DNA of 64,000 nucleotides from the NCBI GenBank assembly GCA_019414245.1, contig DXMK01000006.1:104761-168760 (forward strand). The letters run 5' to 3'. Below the pieces are notes generated by a model. The model was not told the origin of the DNA, ran no database searches, and worked only from the letters and a program-made list of their open reading frames with translations. Of this stretch, positions 25,081 to 33,831 are shown piece by piece. Made by a program: the position numbers and the translations under genes. Each line of letters begins with the position of its first letter. The first letter of the stretch is position 1. Source of the stretch: Collinsella sp. GTDB taxonomy: Bacteria; Actinomycetota; Coriobacteriia; Coriobacteriales; Coriobacteriaceae.

Positions 25081-25663
25081 CGGGCTCGACCGTCCAGGTG
25101 ATCGTTGCAACTTGATCGCCTTCGCCGGTTACGCGGAAGATGTCGCGCGTGACGCGGGCGACGTTTCCGCTTGTCTTGAGCTTAATTTTGTCCGTGCCGC
25201 CGGCAATGCCCTGGTAGCCCATGTCGAAGGCTGCATTCTTGGAAAGATCGAGGCCCGTCTCCTGCATTGCGGCGCTGGCGTTCTGGAGTGCGCCGTTGGG
25301 GCCGACCTTAAAGTCGATGGAATTCTGCGCGGTTCCGGCCTTGGCGTCGGCGGCAATGGTCCAGGTGTTCATGGCGTCGATCTTCATGTTGGTGACATGG
25401 ATGCCGTAGGCCGAATGATTGTCGATGGTGGTCGCGTCTTCTGAGGGGCCCTGAAGCGTGCCGTCGGCCTTGGCGACGAAGGGAATAACCGTCGGAACTT
25501 TGAACTCTACGTTGTCGATCTCGGTCCTGACCATTACTTTTGTGGTTCCAACGCGCCCGGCTGCCAGAGCTGGCGTCGGGGCGGCGCCCATTGCGAGCGA
25601 GAGCGCGAGCCCTGCGCCCACGACGAGCGCTCTGGCTCCGTTCATGTTCCTGGTGATGTCCAT
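25064..25663 (-). CDS. Secreted beta-rich protein of unknown function
   Basis: A 199-residue protein with a signal peptide (1-35, ending ALA-AG). The mature part begins with an alternating hydrophobic segment and VPTVIPFVAKADGTLQGP, followed by IDNHSAYGIHVTNMKID, a pattern I associate with small Ig-like or pilin-like surface proteins of Gram-positives. It ends in ATITWTVEPG and has no cysteine, LPXTG or membrane anchor. GAAAGGAACG precedes ATG 25663. The neighbours on both sides are also exported, which suggests one assembled surface structure. Function unknown. Confidence 0.72.
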   Translation of the reverse strand: MDITRNMNGARALVVGAGLALSLAMGAAPTPALAAGRVGTTKVMVRTEIDNVEFKVPTVIPFVAKADGTLQGPSEDATTIDNHSAYGIHVTNMKIDAMNTWTIAADAKAGTAQNSIDFKVGPNGALQNASAAMQETGLDLSKNAAFDMGYQGIAGGTDKIKLKTSGNVARVTRDIFRVTGEGDQVATITWTVEPGAHTA

Positions 25664-25753
25664 GGTCGTTCCTTTCTATTCGCCGCGGGCCGTCCCCGCG
25701 ATGATTGGACGAATGCTGGTGAATTGCGTGCGGTGCCGCGTCGGTCGAAAAAG

Positions 25754-26263
25754 CTAGTTCTCGGCTTGCTCAACCCGTACCTTGACACGTGTCGGATTGC
25801 CGTGGCTGTCGAGGGTCTTGGCATCGAGTGCCTGGATCTCGATGTATGCCTCGCCTTCTTTGATGTCGCCGGCGGGGCACGTCTCGATTGTCTTGCCGGT
25901 CTCGACCACACCGGATTCGTACATGGTCTCGTCGTTTTGGATGACGCGGAATCGCTGGGGAAATTTATTGTCTTGGACGTTTTGCACGTTGACGCGCAGC
26001 TTGCCGTCCTCCTGTAGCTGAGCGACCGGCGCGACCGAAATCGTCATCATGTTGTCGCGGACGATGGCATCGAGCTCATCTTGGATTTCTTGTCGCGATT
26101 TACCCTCTGCCGTCGTGACTGAGGCGCCCGCTTCGGGCACGGGCTGCGACTGCCAGGCGTATAGTCCTACGGCGACAAGGGCGCAGACGATAGCCAGACA
26201 GACAACGACGAGTTTCTTGCGACGCCCCAGTCCTGCGAGGCGGGGCGGCTTCTTCGCACTCAT
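25754..26263 (-). CDS. Membrane-anchored extracytoplasmic protein
   Basis: A 169-residue protein with a basic cytoplasmic N-terminus (residues 1-17), one transmembrane segment (18-36, LVVVCLAIVCALVAVGLYAW) and an outside domain. That domain has a short helical linker (SRQEIQDELDAIVRDNM) and a beta-sandwich-like remainder with TISVAPVAQL, LRVNVQNVQDNKFPQRFRV, YESGVVETGKTIE and GEAYIEIQALD. One cysteine is present (ETCPAGD). It overlaps the upstream gene by 4 bases (ATGA). Possibly the base or tether of the structure formed by the other exported proteins of the operon; no family recognised. Confidence 0.72.
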   Translation of the reverse strand: MSAKKPPRLAGLGRRKKLVVVCLAIVCALVAVGLYAWQSQPVPEAGASVTTAEGKSRQEIQDELDAIVRDNMMTISVAPVAQLQEDGKLRVNVQNVQDNKFPQRFRVIQNDETMYESGVVETGKTIETCPAGDIKEGEAYIEIQALDAKTLDSHGNPTRVKVRVEQAEN

Positions 26264-26556
26264 GCGGCGTCCTTGGTGGTGTAGACACGTGCGAACGTGG
26301 ACGGGTCCGCTCCAAAGAGCATGTGAAGCATCAGGCGGCGCGAGTAGATGAGCTCGTCAAAGTCGTGAGGGAGCTCGATGTCGTGGATACGCGCGATGTG
26401 GTGGGCGAGCGCCGAGAACGACTCGGGGTCGCAGATAACATCGGTGGTGACGTGGTAGACCGCCGTTTCGGGGAACGCCTCTTCGTCGAAAGGCAGGAGA
26501 TAGGGATCGTCGTCGACCTCGATGGCGACGCCGTACTGGGGCCAGTAATATGCCAT
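26260..26556 (-). CDS. Small acidic cytoplasmic protein, first gene of the exported-protein operon
   Basis: A 98-residue soluble acidic protein with no signal or membrane segment. It begins MAYYWPQYGVAIEVDDDP and has two predicted helices (PESFSALAHHIARIHDIE and FDELIYSRRLMLHMLFG). Its stop overlaps the following ATG, so it is translated with the anchored protein. GGGAGGTTCC precedes ATG 26556. A regulator or chaperone for the exported proteins is conceivable but only from position; I recognise no family. Confidence 0.7.
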   Translation of the reverse strand: MAYYWPQYGVAIEVDDDPYLLPFDEEAFPETAVYHVTTDVICDPESFSALAHHIARIHDIELPHDFDELIYSRRLMLHMLFGADPSTFARVYTTKDAA

Positions 26557-26902
26557 GGGAACCTCCCTGCTTCTGGGGCCAAAACTTCTATCGGTTTTGG
26601 CTGTCGACGCCGACCGTATCAGCCGCTACTTGACCAATTTCTGACCAAATGCTTGACGGATTGACATCTCCGCAGGTAAAAGATGGAAATAATTACTTCA
26701 ACTTTTTTCGAGCGACAATCGAGCGGTCGGCGACGGCGGGGCGATATTTGTCAAAAGCATCGTCTGCCGAGGAAATCCAGCCGCTCGCCGAATTGCGCAA
26801 ACGTAAAAATCGCCAATTATGGAGACGGTTTCGAACACGTCGACGAAACGATGCGGTAACATCTCCCTGCAAACACTGTAGTTAGATAAAGGGGGAGTTC
26901 GC
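26557..26902. promoter_or_regulatory. Divergent 346-bp gap, promoters expected both ways
   Basis: This region separates the leftward exported-protein operon from the rightward lactate dehydrogenase operon. It is more A+T-rich in the middle (around 26680-26720) than the genes around it. I see no clear -35/-10 pair and no large hairpin. A GGGGGAG ribosome site for the next gene lies at its right end. Confidence 0.4.
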
Positions 26903-28504
26903 GTGTCTGCAACCATCAAACCCTTCACCGACGAGTTCGAAGAGTATGGCCGCGACGAATCTCGCGCATCGGGCGAAGCATCGAGCATCTCGTTTCCGAC
27001 AACGGAAGACGAGGTCCGTGCCATTTTGGAAACGCTCCATGCCGAGCGTGTCCCGGTAACGGTTCAGGGCGCCCGAACCGGCCTTGCCGCCGGTGCCGTG
27101 CCCCACGGTGGGCATATCCTCAATACTTCCCGTATGAATCGCTACTTGGGCCTTCGCCGCGATGAACAAGGCCAATTTCTGCTGCGCGTGGAGCCGGGCG
27201 TTGTGCTCTCGGAGCTGCGTAAGCAGCTGAGCAAGAAGGTACTGCCGACCGCTGGTTGGGACCAGGCATCGCTTGAGGCCTACGAGGAGTTCCAAGAGTC
27301 CCCCGAGCAGTTCTTTCCCACCGATCCCACCGAGGCATCTGCCTGTCTGGGCGGCATGGCGGCATGCAACGCCTCAGGCGCCCGCAGCTACGCTTACGGT
27401 CCCATGCGCCCGCATATCACGGGACTCCACGTCGCGCTGGCTGATGGCGATTTGCTTGAGCTTCAGCGCGGCGAGGCTTTTGCCCAGGACCGCCACCTGT
27501 CGCTCGTGACGGCAGCGGGCCGTACGCTCGAGCTCGATCTTCCCGGCTATACCATGCCCGAGACAAAAAATGCCTCAGGCTATTTCGTTGCGGACGATAT
27601 GGACGCCATCGACCTCTTTATCGGCGCGTGCGGCACGCTCGGCGTCATTACCGAGCTCGAGATCGCCCTGCAGGCGGCACCTTCGGTCGTATGGGGTGTG
27701 AGTTGCTTTTTCGATAGCGAGGACAAGGCGGTGTCCTTTACCGATTCCGTGCGCCCTGTCCTGTCCCATGCGGCTGCCATCGAGTACTTCGATGCTGGCG
27801 CCCTGGATATTCTACGTCGCCAGCGCGAGCAGTCGACGGCGTTTGCCTCGCTGCCGGCGCTCGACGACGAGGCAAAGGTCTGTGTCTACGTGGAGCTCGA
27901 CTGCGACGACGAGGCGCAGGCGACCGAGGAGCTGTACCACCTGGGATGGGTGCTGGAGCTTGCGGGCGGCCGCGACGATGCGACATGGGTCGCCCGCACC
28001 GAAGTCGATCGCGAGTGCCAGCGGTTCTTCCGCCACGCGGTGCCTGAGAGCGTCAACATGCTTATCGACGAGCGCCGCCGCACGGATCCCACTATCACCA
28101 AGTTGGGCTCGGACATGTCGGTGCCCAATGCATGCCTTGCCGATGTCATGGCCCTCTATCGCCGCACGCTGGCCGAAAGCGGGCTTGAGTCTGCTGCCTG
28201 GGGACACATCGGGAACAACCATCTGCATGTGAACATCCTGCCGCGCGATGCGCAAGACTACCGTCGTGGTGGAGAACTCTTTGCCCAGTGGGCTTCCGAG
28301 GTCACGGCCATGGGCGGTGCCGTTTCTGCCGAACACGGCGTCGGCAAGATCAAGGCGGGCTTCTTGGAGACGATGTACGGCCACGAGGCCATGGTCGAGT
28401 CGGCGCGTCTCAAACTCCAGCTCGATCCTGCCGGCCAGCTGGGTCGCGGCAACCTGTTTACGGAGAAGCTCTTGGATGAACTCGTTCAGAAAGGGGGCGC
28501 GTGA
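26903..28504 (+). CDS. FAD-linked D-lactate dehydrogenase subunit (LctD/GlcD-like)
   Basis: A 533-residue flavoprotein of the FAD-binding type 4 (PCMH) family. The FAD domain covers about 25-210 (VTVQGARTGLAAGAVP, EPGVVLSEL, GGMAACNASGARSYAYG), the FAD-oxidase C domain about 260-530, ending with HIGNNHLHVN and AEHGVGKIKAGF. The start is GTG 26903 after GGGGGAG. The two following genes encode EtfB and a ferredoxin-bearing EtfA; together they match the electron-bifurcating lactate dehydrogenase of Acetobacterium woodii (LctD-LctB-LctC), which oxidises lactate with NAD+ while consuming reduced ferredoxin. Another 2-hydroxyacid is possible as substrate. Confidence 0.9.
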   Translation: MSATIKPFTDEFEEYGRDESRASGEASSISFPTTEDEVRAILETLHAERVPVTVQGARTGLAAGAVPHGGHILNTSRMNRYLGLRRDEQGQFLLRVEPGVVLSELRKQLSKKVLPTAGWDQASLEAYEEFQESPEQFFPTDPTEASACLGGMAACNASGARSYAYGPMRPHITGLHVALADGDLLELQRGEAFAQDRHLSLVTAAGRTLELDLPGYTMPETKNASGYFVADDMDAIDLFIGACGTLGVITELEIALQAAPSVVWGVSCFFDSEDKAVSFTDSVRPVLSHAAAIEYFDAGALDILRRQREQSTAFASLPALDDEAKVCVYVELDCDDEAQATEELYHLGWVLELAGGRDDATWVARTEVDRECQRFFRHAVPESVNMLIDERRRTDPTITKLGSDMSVPNACLADVMALYRRTLAESGLESAAWGHIGNNHLHVNILPRDAQDYRRGGELFAQWASEVTAMGGAVSAEHGVGKIKAGFLETMYGHEAMVESARLKLQLDPAGQLGRGNLFTEKLLDELVQKGGA

Positions 28505-28506
28505 AG

Positions 28507-29322
28507 ATGAGTGATTTCCATATGGTGGTGTGCGTCAAGGCGGTGCCCGGAAGCACCGAGGTCAAGATGGACCCCAAGACCAATACTATCGTGCGTGATG
28601 GCAAGCAGGCGGTCATTAATCCCTTCGATGCAAGTGCCCTCGAATGTGCGCTAGCGCTGAAGGACGACTTTATCGGCTTTGGCATGGACGTGCGTGTGAC
28701 GGTGGTGTCGATGGGCATCCCCGCGACCGAATCGCTGCTGCGCGACTGCATCGCCCGCGGTGCCGACGACGCGCTGCTGCTGACCGACCGAGCCTTTGCG
28801 GGCGCCGATACCCTAGCCACCACCTATGCCCTCAAATGCGGCATCGAGGCACTCGATGAGGATTTTGACCTGCTCATCTGCGGCAAGATGGCAGTGGACG
28901 GCGATACGGCCCAGATCGGCCCCGAGCTGGCCGGCGCCTTTGGGGTCCCCTGCGTGACCGACGTGAGCTGTGTGCAGAGCGCGGGATTTACGACGTGTGG
29001 CTCGCTGGCGCTCGTTCACGGCTGCGATGCCGGCGAGGAGACGGTGTACCTGGAGATGCCGTGTGCGATGACGACTGCCAAGGAGATTGGCCAGCTGCGC
29101 ATGCCGAGTATTGCCTGTATTCGCGCGGCCGAGGATGCAGACGTGCGCGTGGCCAGCGCTGCCGACGTAAACGCCGACCCCTCGCGTTGCGGCCTTGCCG
29201 GATCACCGACGCAGGTCGTGCGCTCGTTTGTGCCCGACCGTGACCAAACGTGCGAGGCCGTCGAGGGAACGGCGTCCGGGCAGGCGGTAAAACTTGCCAA
29301 GATTATTGAGGGGATGGCATAG
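28507..29322 (+). CDS. etfB: Electron transfer flavoprotein beta subunit
   Basis: A 271-residue EtfB: VVCVKAVPGSTEVKMD at the N-terminus, NPFDASALECAL, a central LLICGKMAVDGDTAQIGPELA (the NAD/AMP-binding region of bifurcating forms has D-G-D-T-A-Q) and VYLEMPCAMTTAKEI. ATG 28507 is preferred because AAGGGGG lies nine bases upstream; a GTG at 28501 overlaps the previous stop but sits too close to that site. In this operon EtfB would bind NAD and the bifurcating FAD and pass electrons between NADH, ferredoxin and the lactate dehydrogenase flavin. Confidence 0.93.
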   Translation: MSDFHMVVCVKAVPGSTEVKMDPKTNTIVRDGKQAVINPFDASALECALALKDDFIGFGMDVRVTVVSMGIPATESLLRDCIARGADDALLLTDRAFAGADTLATTYALKCGIEALDEDFDLLICGKMAVDGDTAQIGPELAGAFGVPCVTDVSCVQSAGFTTCGSLALVHGCDAGEETVYLEMPCAMTTAKEIGQLRMPSIACIRAAEDADVRVASAADVNADPSRCGLAGSPTQVVRSFVPDRDQTCEAVEGTASGQAVKLAKIIEGMA

Positions 29323-30528
29323 ATGAGCGGGCTGATTATCGATAGCGAAGCCTGTATCGGCTGCGGTCGCTGCGTTCGCGCCTGCGCCTCGGGCGGCATT
29401 GTGGTGGAGGGCGAGCGCCCCAATCGCTGTGCCCGCGTAACCGACGGCTGTATCCTGTGCGGCGGGTGCGTCGACGCCTGCCCCGTCAACGCCATCTCGA
29501 TCGAGCGCGACGAGGCCGCCGGCGCGGTAGACCTTGACGCATATCGAGACATTTGGGTCTTCGTGCAAACTGACAAGCACGATGCCGTGGCATCCGTGGC
29601 CTTCGAGCTCATGGGCAAGGGACGCGAGCTTGCTGATGCCCGCGGCTGTCGCCTGGTGGCACTGGTCGGCATGAGCCCCGAGGGCTCGCTCGAGGACCTC
29701 GAACACCTGGTTTGTGCCGGCGCGGACGAAGTTCTGGTCTGTCGTGACGAGCGCCTGCGTCAGAACGACGCGGAGGTCTATGCTCGCCTGATCTACGATT
29801 TGGTGGCCGAGCGCAAGCCCGAGGCCATTCTGTACGGCGCGACCGCGTTTGGCCGCGAACTGGCACCCGGCGTTGCCGTGCGCCTGCAGACGGGCCTTAC
29901 GGCTGATTGCACGGTGCTTTCGGTGGATACGGAGACGGGTCTGCTGCAGCAGACGCGCCCGGCGTTTGGCGGCAACCTGATGGCCACCATTATCTGCCCC
30001 AACCACCGTCCTCAGATGGCAACGGTGCGCCCCGGCATCTTTAAGGCGCCCGAGTTTGACTATAGCCGCTCCGGCACGATTACCCAGGTAGTGCTTGCGG
30101 ATGACGTTAAGGCCCGCGTCGAGATCTCGATTCCCGCCGAGGAGTGGGGACAGCAGGCCTCAATTGCCGATGCCGAGCGTCTGGTCGTGGTGGGCCGCGG
30201 CATCGGCTCCAAGAAGAATCTGCCCCTGATGCGAAAGCTCGCCGATGCCCTGGGTGCCGAGCTTGGTTGCACGCGTCCCATTGTGGAGGCAGGCTGGTTG
30301 GAGTATCGCCACCAAATTGGCCAGACGGGTGTATCGGTCTCGTCCAAGCTCCTCGTGAGCATCGGTGTCTCGGGTGCTATCCAGCATCTCGCCGGCATCG
30401 GTGGGGCGGAGTGCATTGTTGCCATCAATGAGGACCCGGATGCCCCCATCTTCGGTGCCGCCCAGTACAAGGTCGTCGGCGATGCCGTTGAGATCGTTGA
30501 GGAACTGCTGGCTCAGCTCGAGTGCTAA
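29323..30528 (+). CDS. etfA: Electron transfer flavoprotein alpha subunit with N-terminal 2[4Fe-4S] domain
   Basis: A 401-residue EtfA fused to a ferredoxin domain. Two CxxCxxCxxxC sets are intact: C11/14/17/21 (CIGCGRCVRAC) and C43/46/49/53 (CILCGGCVDAC). The ETF domain follows (VFVQTDKHD ...), with YGATAFGRELAPGVAVRL and the FAD-binding C-terminal part (VVVGRGIGSKKN, VSSKLLVSIGVSGAIQH, INEDPDAPIF). The start abuts the etfB stop. A ferredoxin domain on EtfA is expected in bifurcating lactate dehydrogenase complexes, where it is the docking and relay site for ferredoxin. It ends 4 bases inside the convergent HD gene. Confidence 0.94.
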   Translation: MSGLIIDSEACIGCGRCVRACASGGIVVEGERPNRCARVTDGCILCGGCVDACPVNAISIERDEAAGAVDLDAYRDIWVFVQTDKHDAVASVAFELMGKGRELADARGCRLVALVGMSPEGSLEDLEHLVCAGADEVLVCRDERLRQNDAEVYARLIYDLVAERKPEAILYGATAFGRELAPGVAVRLQTGLTADCTVLSVDTETGLLQQTRPAFGGNLMATIICPNHRPQMATVRPGIFKAPEFDYSRSGTITQVVLADDVKARVEISIPAEEWGQQASIADAERLVVVGRGIGSKKNLPLMRKLADALGAELGCTRPIVEAGWLEYRHQIGQTGVSVSSKLLVSIGVSGAIQHLAGIGGAECIVAINEDPDAPIFGAAQYKVVGDAVEIVEELLAQLEC

Positions 30529-31337
30529 GCGCTTGCCAGCCAGCGGCGCAGCTCGTCCTTAAGGCGGCTCCAGGTTGCCTGCGCGGCGGGGTCGGTAAAG
30601 GGTCGCGTAATGCCAAAGGGCGCGTCGAGCAGGCGATAGATATCGCCTTGCTCGCGCGCCAGTGCACGGCTTGCCGGATGGACGAGCTCAAACATAAAGC
30701 AGATGAGCCCCACCAGGTAGTCCGCCGGCTCGTTGCGCTCGTCACGCGCGACGCAGCGATGCTCGTCAAAGGCGGTAAGCGCCGGTGTCGAGAAGTGGCT
30801 GGCGAGAAACGTGTCCTCATCCACCTTGAGGATGGTGTCGACGGTGCTGTCGGCGATGGTGCGCATAATGTCAATCTTGTCGCCATCGCGCACGATCTCG
30901 CAGAAGCTCCGTGTACGGGTGTCGAGTTCCGTGGGCAGGCGAAAATCACTGTGGTGGGCGATGCTCGCGCGGATCAGTTCGTCCTCTGCCGGGTCATCGA
31001 TAAAGTCGCGGATGCTCGTTACGGCGGGTGCATCGGCGGGATTCTCGCCAAAGAGGACCTCGATGCCCAGCGCTGCATGGCTCATGCTCTCGGCGTCCTT
31101 AAAGGTGTCCCAGCGCCGCAACTGCTCAAAGCGGCCCATATCGTGTAGCAGGCCGCAAAGCCATGCCAGGTCAATATCTTCTGACGACCAGCCCTGCTCG
31201 CGCGCTACGGCATCGCATGCCTCGGCCACGTGGTACGTATGCTCGATTTTGAGCGCGATGCGTGGGTTGGTGGCGTCGTAGGCATCGGTGTAGCTTTTGA
31301 AGGCCGCGCGCGCCCGGTCTCGATCGATAACTGTCAT
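30525..31337 (-). CDS. HD-domain phosphohydrolase
   Basis: A 270-residue HD protein with metal ligands H33 (IEHTYHVAE), the HD pair in LCGLLHDMGRFEQ (about 63-64), later histidines in SIAHHSDFRLP and a final RDGDKIDIMRTI (Asp). The family hydrolyses phosphate esters of nucleotides or related compounds; no fused output domain is present, so specificity is open. AGGAAGT precedes ATG 31337. It is convergent with etfA, with stop codons overlapping, and no terminator fits between them. Confidence 0.85.
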   Translation of the reverse strand: MTVIDRDRARAAFKSYTDAYDATNPRIALKIEHTYHVAEACDAVAREQGWSSEDIDLAWLCGLLHDMGRFEQLRRWDTFKDAESMSHAALGIEVLFGENPADAPAVTSIRDFIDDPAEDELIRASIAHHSDFRLPTELDTRTRSFCEIVRDGDKIDIMRTIADSTVDTILKVDEDTFLASHFSTPALTAFDEHRCVARDERNEPADYLVGLICFMFELVHPASRALAREQGDIYRLLDAPFGITRPFTDPAAQATWSRLKDELRRWLASA

Positions 31338-31463
31338 AATGACTTCCTAAAAAGTTGTGTCTTTCGATCCGGTGGCAATTGTAGGTGAACTTTATTGCCA
31401 CCGGTTGATATTTCTGCTGCGTTGCAAGGCGCGCTGCAGACGACTTACCAGAATGGGAGTGGC

Positions 31464-32156
31464 ATGGTCCTTAGGATCTTTAAAATCGTCTGGCCAGTGA
31501 TGCTTACCTATGTTGCAATAGGCGCGCCGTGCGGAATGATCATGGGGCAGACGGGAATGGAGCCCTGGATGGTCTTTGCTCTGAGCAGCACGTTTGTGAC
31601 GGGCAGCGGCCAGTTTATGATCTGCAACCTGTGGCTGGCGGGCGTGCCTGCAGCATCGATCGTCGCGAGCGTCGCCGCCATCTCCTCGCGCTTTGCGCTT
31701 TACTCGGCATCGATCGCACCCCATCTGGCGGGCGCCTCGAAGCGTCAGACGCTGGCTGTTGCCGCGACACTTACCGAGGAGGCATATGGCATCTCGCTTG
31801 CCAAGTTGGTTGAAGGGGAGGATTGGGGCCCGCGCGAGTCCTTTGTGCTCAACGTGATCCTTATCGCAACATGGGGCGTATCGTGTACGACGGGCGCCAT
31901 CGTCGGCGCCGTTGTCGATGTTCCCACCGCTATTGCGAGTTTCGTCTGCACGTCGCTCTTTATCTGTCTACTCTTTTCGCAGCGGTTGTCGCGCGGCAAC
32001 GTTGTCGCGGCGGTTTCGGGCGCGGTGTCCGTCGCCGTATGCAAGTTCTTGGGCCTCATGAATATTACCGTGCCGGCAAGCGTCGTGGTCGGCATTGCCA
32101 TTGCGCTGGCGTGCGATGCTGTATTTGACGGAAGAGGTGCCCGCGATGCCCGTTAA
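31464..32156 (+). CDS. azlC: AzlC family branched-chain amino acid exporter subunit
   Basis: A 230-residue membrane protein of the AzlC family, the large subunit of a two-part exporter for branched-chain amino acids and analogues. Typical segments are the early YVAIGAPCGMIMGQTG, VFALSSTFVTGSGQFM (a conserved block), the ISSRFALYSASIAPHL stretch and LTEEAYGISL. I set the start at ATG 31464 with GGGAG just upstream; the frame extends to a TTG at 31395 without a ribosome site. It overlaps azlD by 11 bases. Regulation is not visible. Confidence 0.9.
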   Translation: MVLRIFKIVWPVMLTYVAIGAPCGMIMGQTGMEPWMVFALSSTFVTGSGQFMICNLWLAGVPAASIVASVAAISSRFALYSASIAPHLAGASKRQTLAVAATLTEEAYGISLAKLVEGEDWGPRESFVLNVILIATWGVSCTTGAIVGAVVDVPTAIASFVCTSLFICLLFSQRLSRGNVVAAVSGAVSVAVCKFLGLMNITVPASVVVGIAIALACDAVFDGRGARDAR

Positions 32157-32469
32157 CGAGTTCTTGGTTCTGTGGCTGTCGTCGTGGGCTGCTATCGCGT
32201 TCTTTCGCATCGCGCCGGCGTTCGCCTTGCGCGGGCGGACCCTGTCGCCCCGTATTACCGAGGCCCTGGGCTATATCCCGCCCGCTGCCTTTGCCGCGCT
32301 GGTCGCCAACGACTTGGTGAGTCCCGGCGCGTTCGACGCGGGGCTCTGGCCTGCCTTGGTTCCCTGGATTGCGGCCGCCGGCGTCGTGGTCGTGGCGGTC
32401 AAGACAAAATCGATGCTGTGGTGCTGCGTCTCGGGCATCGTACTCTATATCGTCTTGAGCCTTATATAG
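32146..32469 (+). CDS. azlD: AzlD family exporter small subunit
   Basis: A 107-residue protein with four hydrophobic segments, starting at ATG 32146 inside the end of azlC, with GGAAGAGG upstream. The AzlD block ALRGRTLSPRITEALGYIPPA matches the conserved R-P-x(n)-Y-x-P-x-A part of the family, and the late segment has WIAAAGVVVVAVKTKSMLWC. It works together with AzlC as a heteromeric exporter of branched-chain amino acids; together with the livJHMGF importer in this window it would balance the intracellular pool. Confidence 0.88.
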   Translation: MPVNEFLVLWLSSWAAIAFFRIAPAFALRGRTLSPRITEALGYIPPAAFAALVANDLVSPGAFDAGLWPALVPWIAAAGVVVVAVKTKSMLWCCVSGIVLYIVLSLI

Positions 32470-32619
32470 GGGTGGCGTCGCGGGCGCCGAATCTCGTTCC
32501 ATCCCAACTTGTCGAGTTTTTCACCGAGCTGGTCTATTTCTTCTGGTACCATGGTCAAACTTTACTGTAGCAAAGCGTGACGTGGGCTTTTGTATCCCGT
32601 CAGCGGAAATGGGGGTTTC

Positions 32620-33642
32620 ATGGCACAGGAAGCAACCACCAACGAGCAAAAGAAATTCAAGGTCCCGCGCATCCCGGGCGACATCATGATTTATCCGATG
32701 ATCGTCGGTCTTTTGCTCAACACCTTCTGCCCGCAGGTTTTTGAGATCGGCGGATTCTTTACGGCTGCCTGCCGCGGTGGCTCCAATACCATTGTCGCCG
32801 CGATCCTGCTGTTTGTGGGCGCCGGCATCAGCTTTAAGTCCACGCCGGGTGCCATCAAGACCGGTATCGTCGTGCTGATCCCCAAGCTGGTCGTCGCAGC
32901 GGCTCTCGGCCTGGGCGTGGCATATTTCTTTAACGACAACTTCCTGGGTCTGAGCTCCGTGTCTATCATCGGCGGCATCACGTTTTGCAACATGGCGCTC
33001 TATACGGGCATCATGGGCGAGTTCGGCGATGAGTCCGAGCAGGGCGCCGTCGGTATCCTGTTCTTTACGGCCGGCCCCGCCGTCACGATGATCATCCTCG
33101 GTGTCTCGGGTCTCGCCAATATCCCCGTCGGCACCATCATCGGATCCATCCTGCCGCTTGTTATCGGCATGGTCCTGGGCAACTTGTTCCCGTTTATCAA
33201 GAACCTGCTGGTCCCCGGCGCCAATCCCGCGATCGCTGTCATCGGATTTCAGCTCGGTGCGTCCATGAGCCTGTCGAGCTTTATCACCGGCGGTATCTCG
33301 GGCATCCTGCTGGGCCTCATCACCCTCTTTATCGTTGGCCCCATCACCTTTGCCTTCGAGCGCTTATGCGGCGGCAACGGCAAGGCCGCCGTTGCCTGCT
33401 CCACCATCGCCGGCACGGCTATGACCACGCCGGTTGCTCTTGCCGAGGTCGCGCCACGCTATGCCGAGCTTGCGCCCACCGCGTATGCGCAGATCGCCAC
33501 CGCCGTCATCATCACGGCAATCATGGCCCCGATTCTGACCGGCTGGGTCGATAAGAAGTTCTGCCACGGCGAAGAGGATCTGTCGGTCGAAGGCGTCGAG
33601 GCTATTGAGGAGGCCGTCGCGACCGACATCGACGGCGAGTAA
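32620..33642 (+). CDS. kdgT: 2-keto-3-deoxygluconate permease
   Basis: A 340-residue KdgT-family transporter with about ten membrane segments: MIVGLLLNTFCPQVFEIGGF, VGAGISFKSTPGA, ITFCNMALYTGIMGEFGD, FTAGPAVTMIILG, NPAIAVIGFQLGASMSLS and AGTAMTTPVALAEVAP, all consistent with the family. The start is ATG 32620 with GGGGGT upstream. It imports 2-keto-3-deoxygluconate or a related product of pectin and glycosaminoglycan breakdown by proton symport. No KDG kinase or aldolase lies beside it, so catabolism must be encoded elsewhere. A hairpin follows. Confidence 0.92.
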   Translation: MAQEATTNEQKKFKVPRIPGDIMIYPMIVGLLLNTFCPQVFEIGGFFTAACRGGSNTIVAAILLFVGAGISFKSTPGAIKTGIVVLIPKLVVAAALGLGVAYFFNDNFLGLSSVSIIGGITFCNMALYTGIMGEFGDESEQGAVGILFFTAGPAVTMIILGVSGLANIPVGTIIGSILPLVIGMVLGNLFPFIKNLLVPGANPAIAVIGFQLGASMSLSSFITGGISGILLGLITLFIVGPITFAFERLCGGNGKAAVACSTIAGTAMTTPVALAEVAPRYAELAPTAYAQIATAVIITAIMAPILTGWVDKKFCHGEEDLSVEGVEAIEEAVATDIDGE

Positions 33643-33691
33643 TCGTCGACGCGAGTCAATCAAGCCGGCGTGTGCAATTCGCGCCGTATGG

Positions 33692-33731
33692 GCGCCCGAA
33701 CGAGAGCTGTCTTGCAGTGACGTTCGGGCGC
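33692..33731 (+). terminator. Hairpin after kdgT
   Basis: A perfect 11-bp inverted repeat (GCGCCCGAACG / CGTTCGGGCGC) with an 18-base loop is followed only by a weak T-containing tract. It is a plausible terminator for kdgT. Confidence 0.6.
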
Positions 33732-33831
33732 TCTGCTATTATTCCCTATACCCCTGCGGAGTAGGGGTGTTTATTGCCCAGGCACGAATCGGGCGATTCT
33801 GGCCACTTGGATATTGAAGGGAGGGCGTCTA

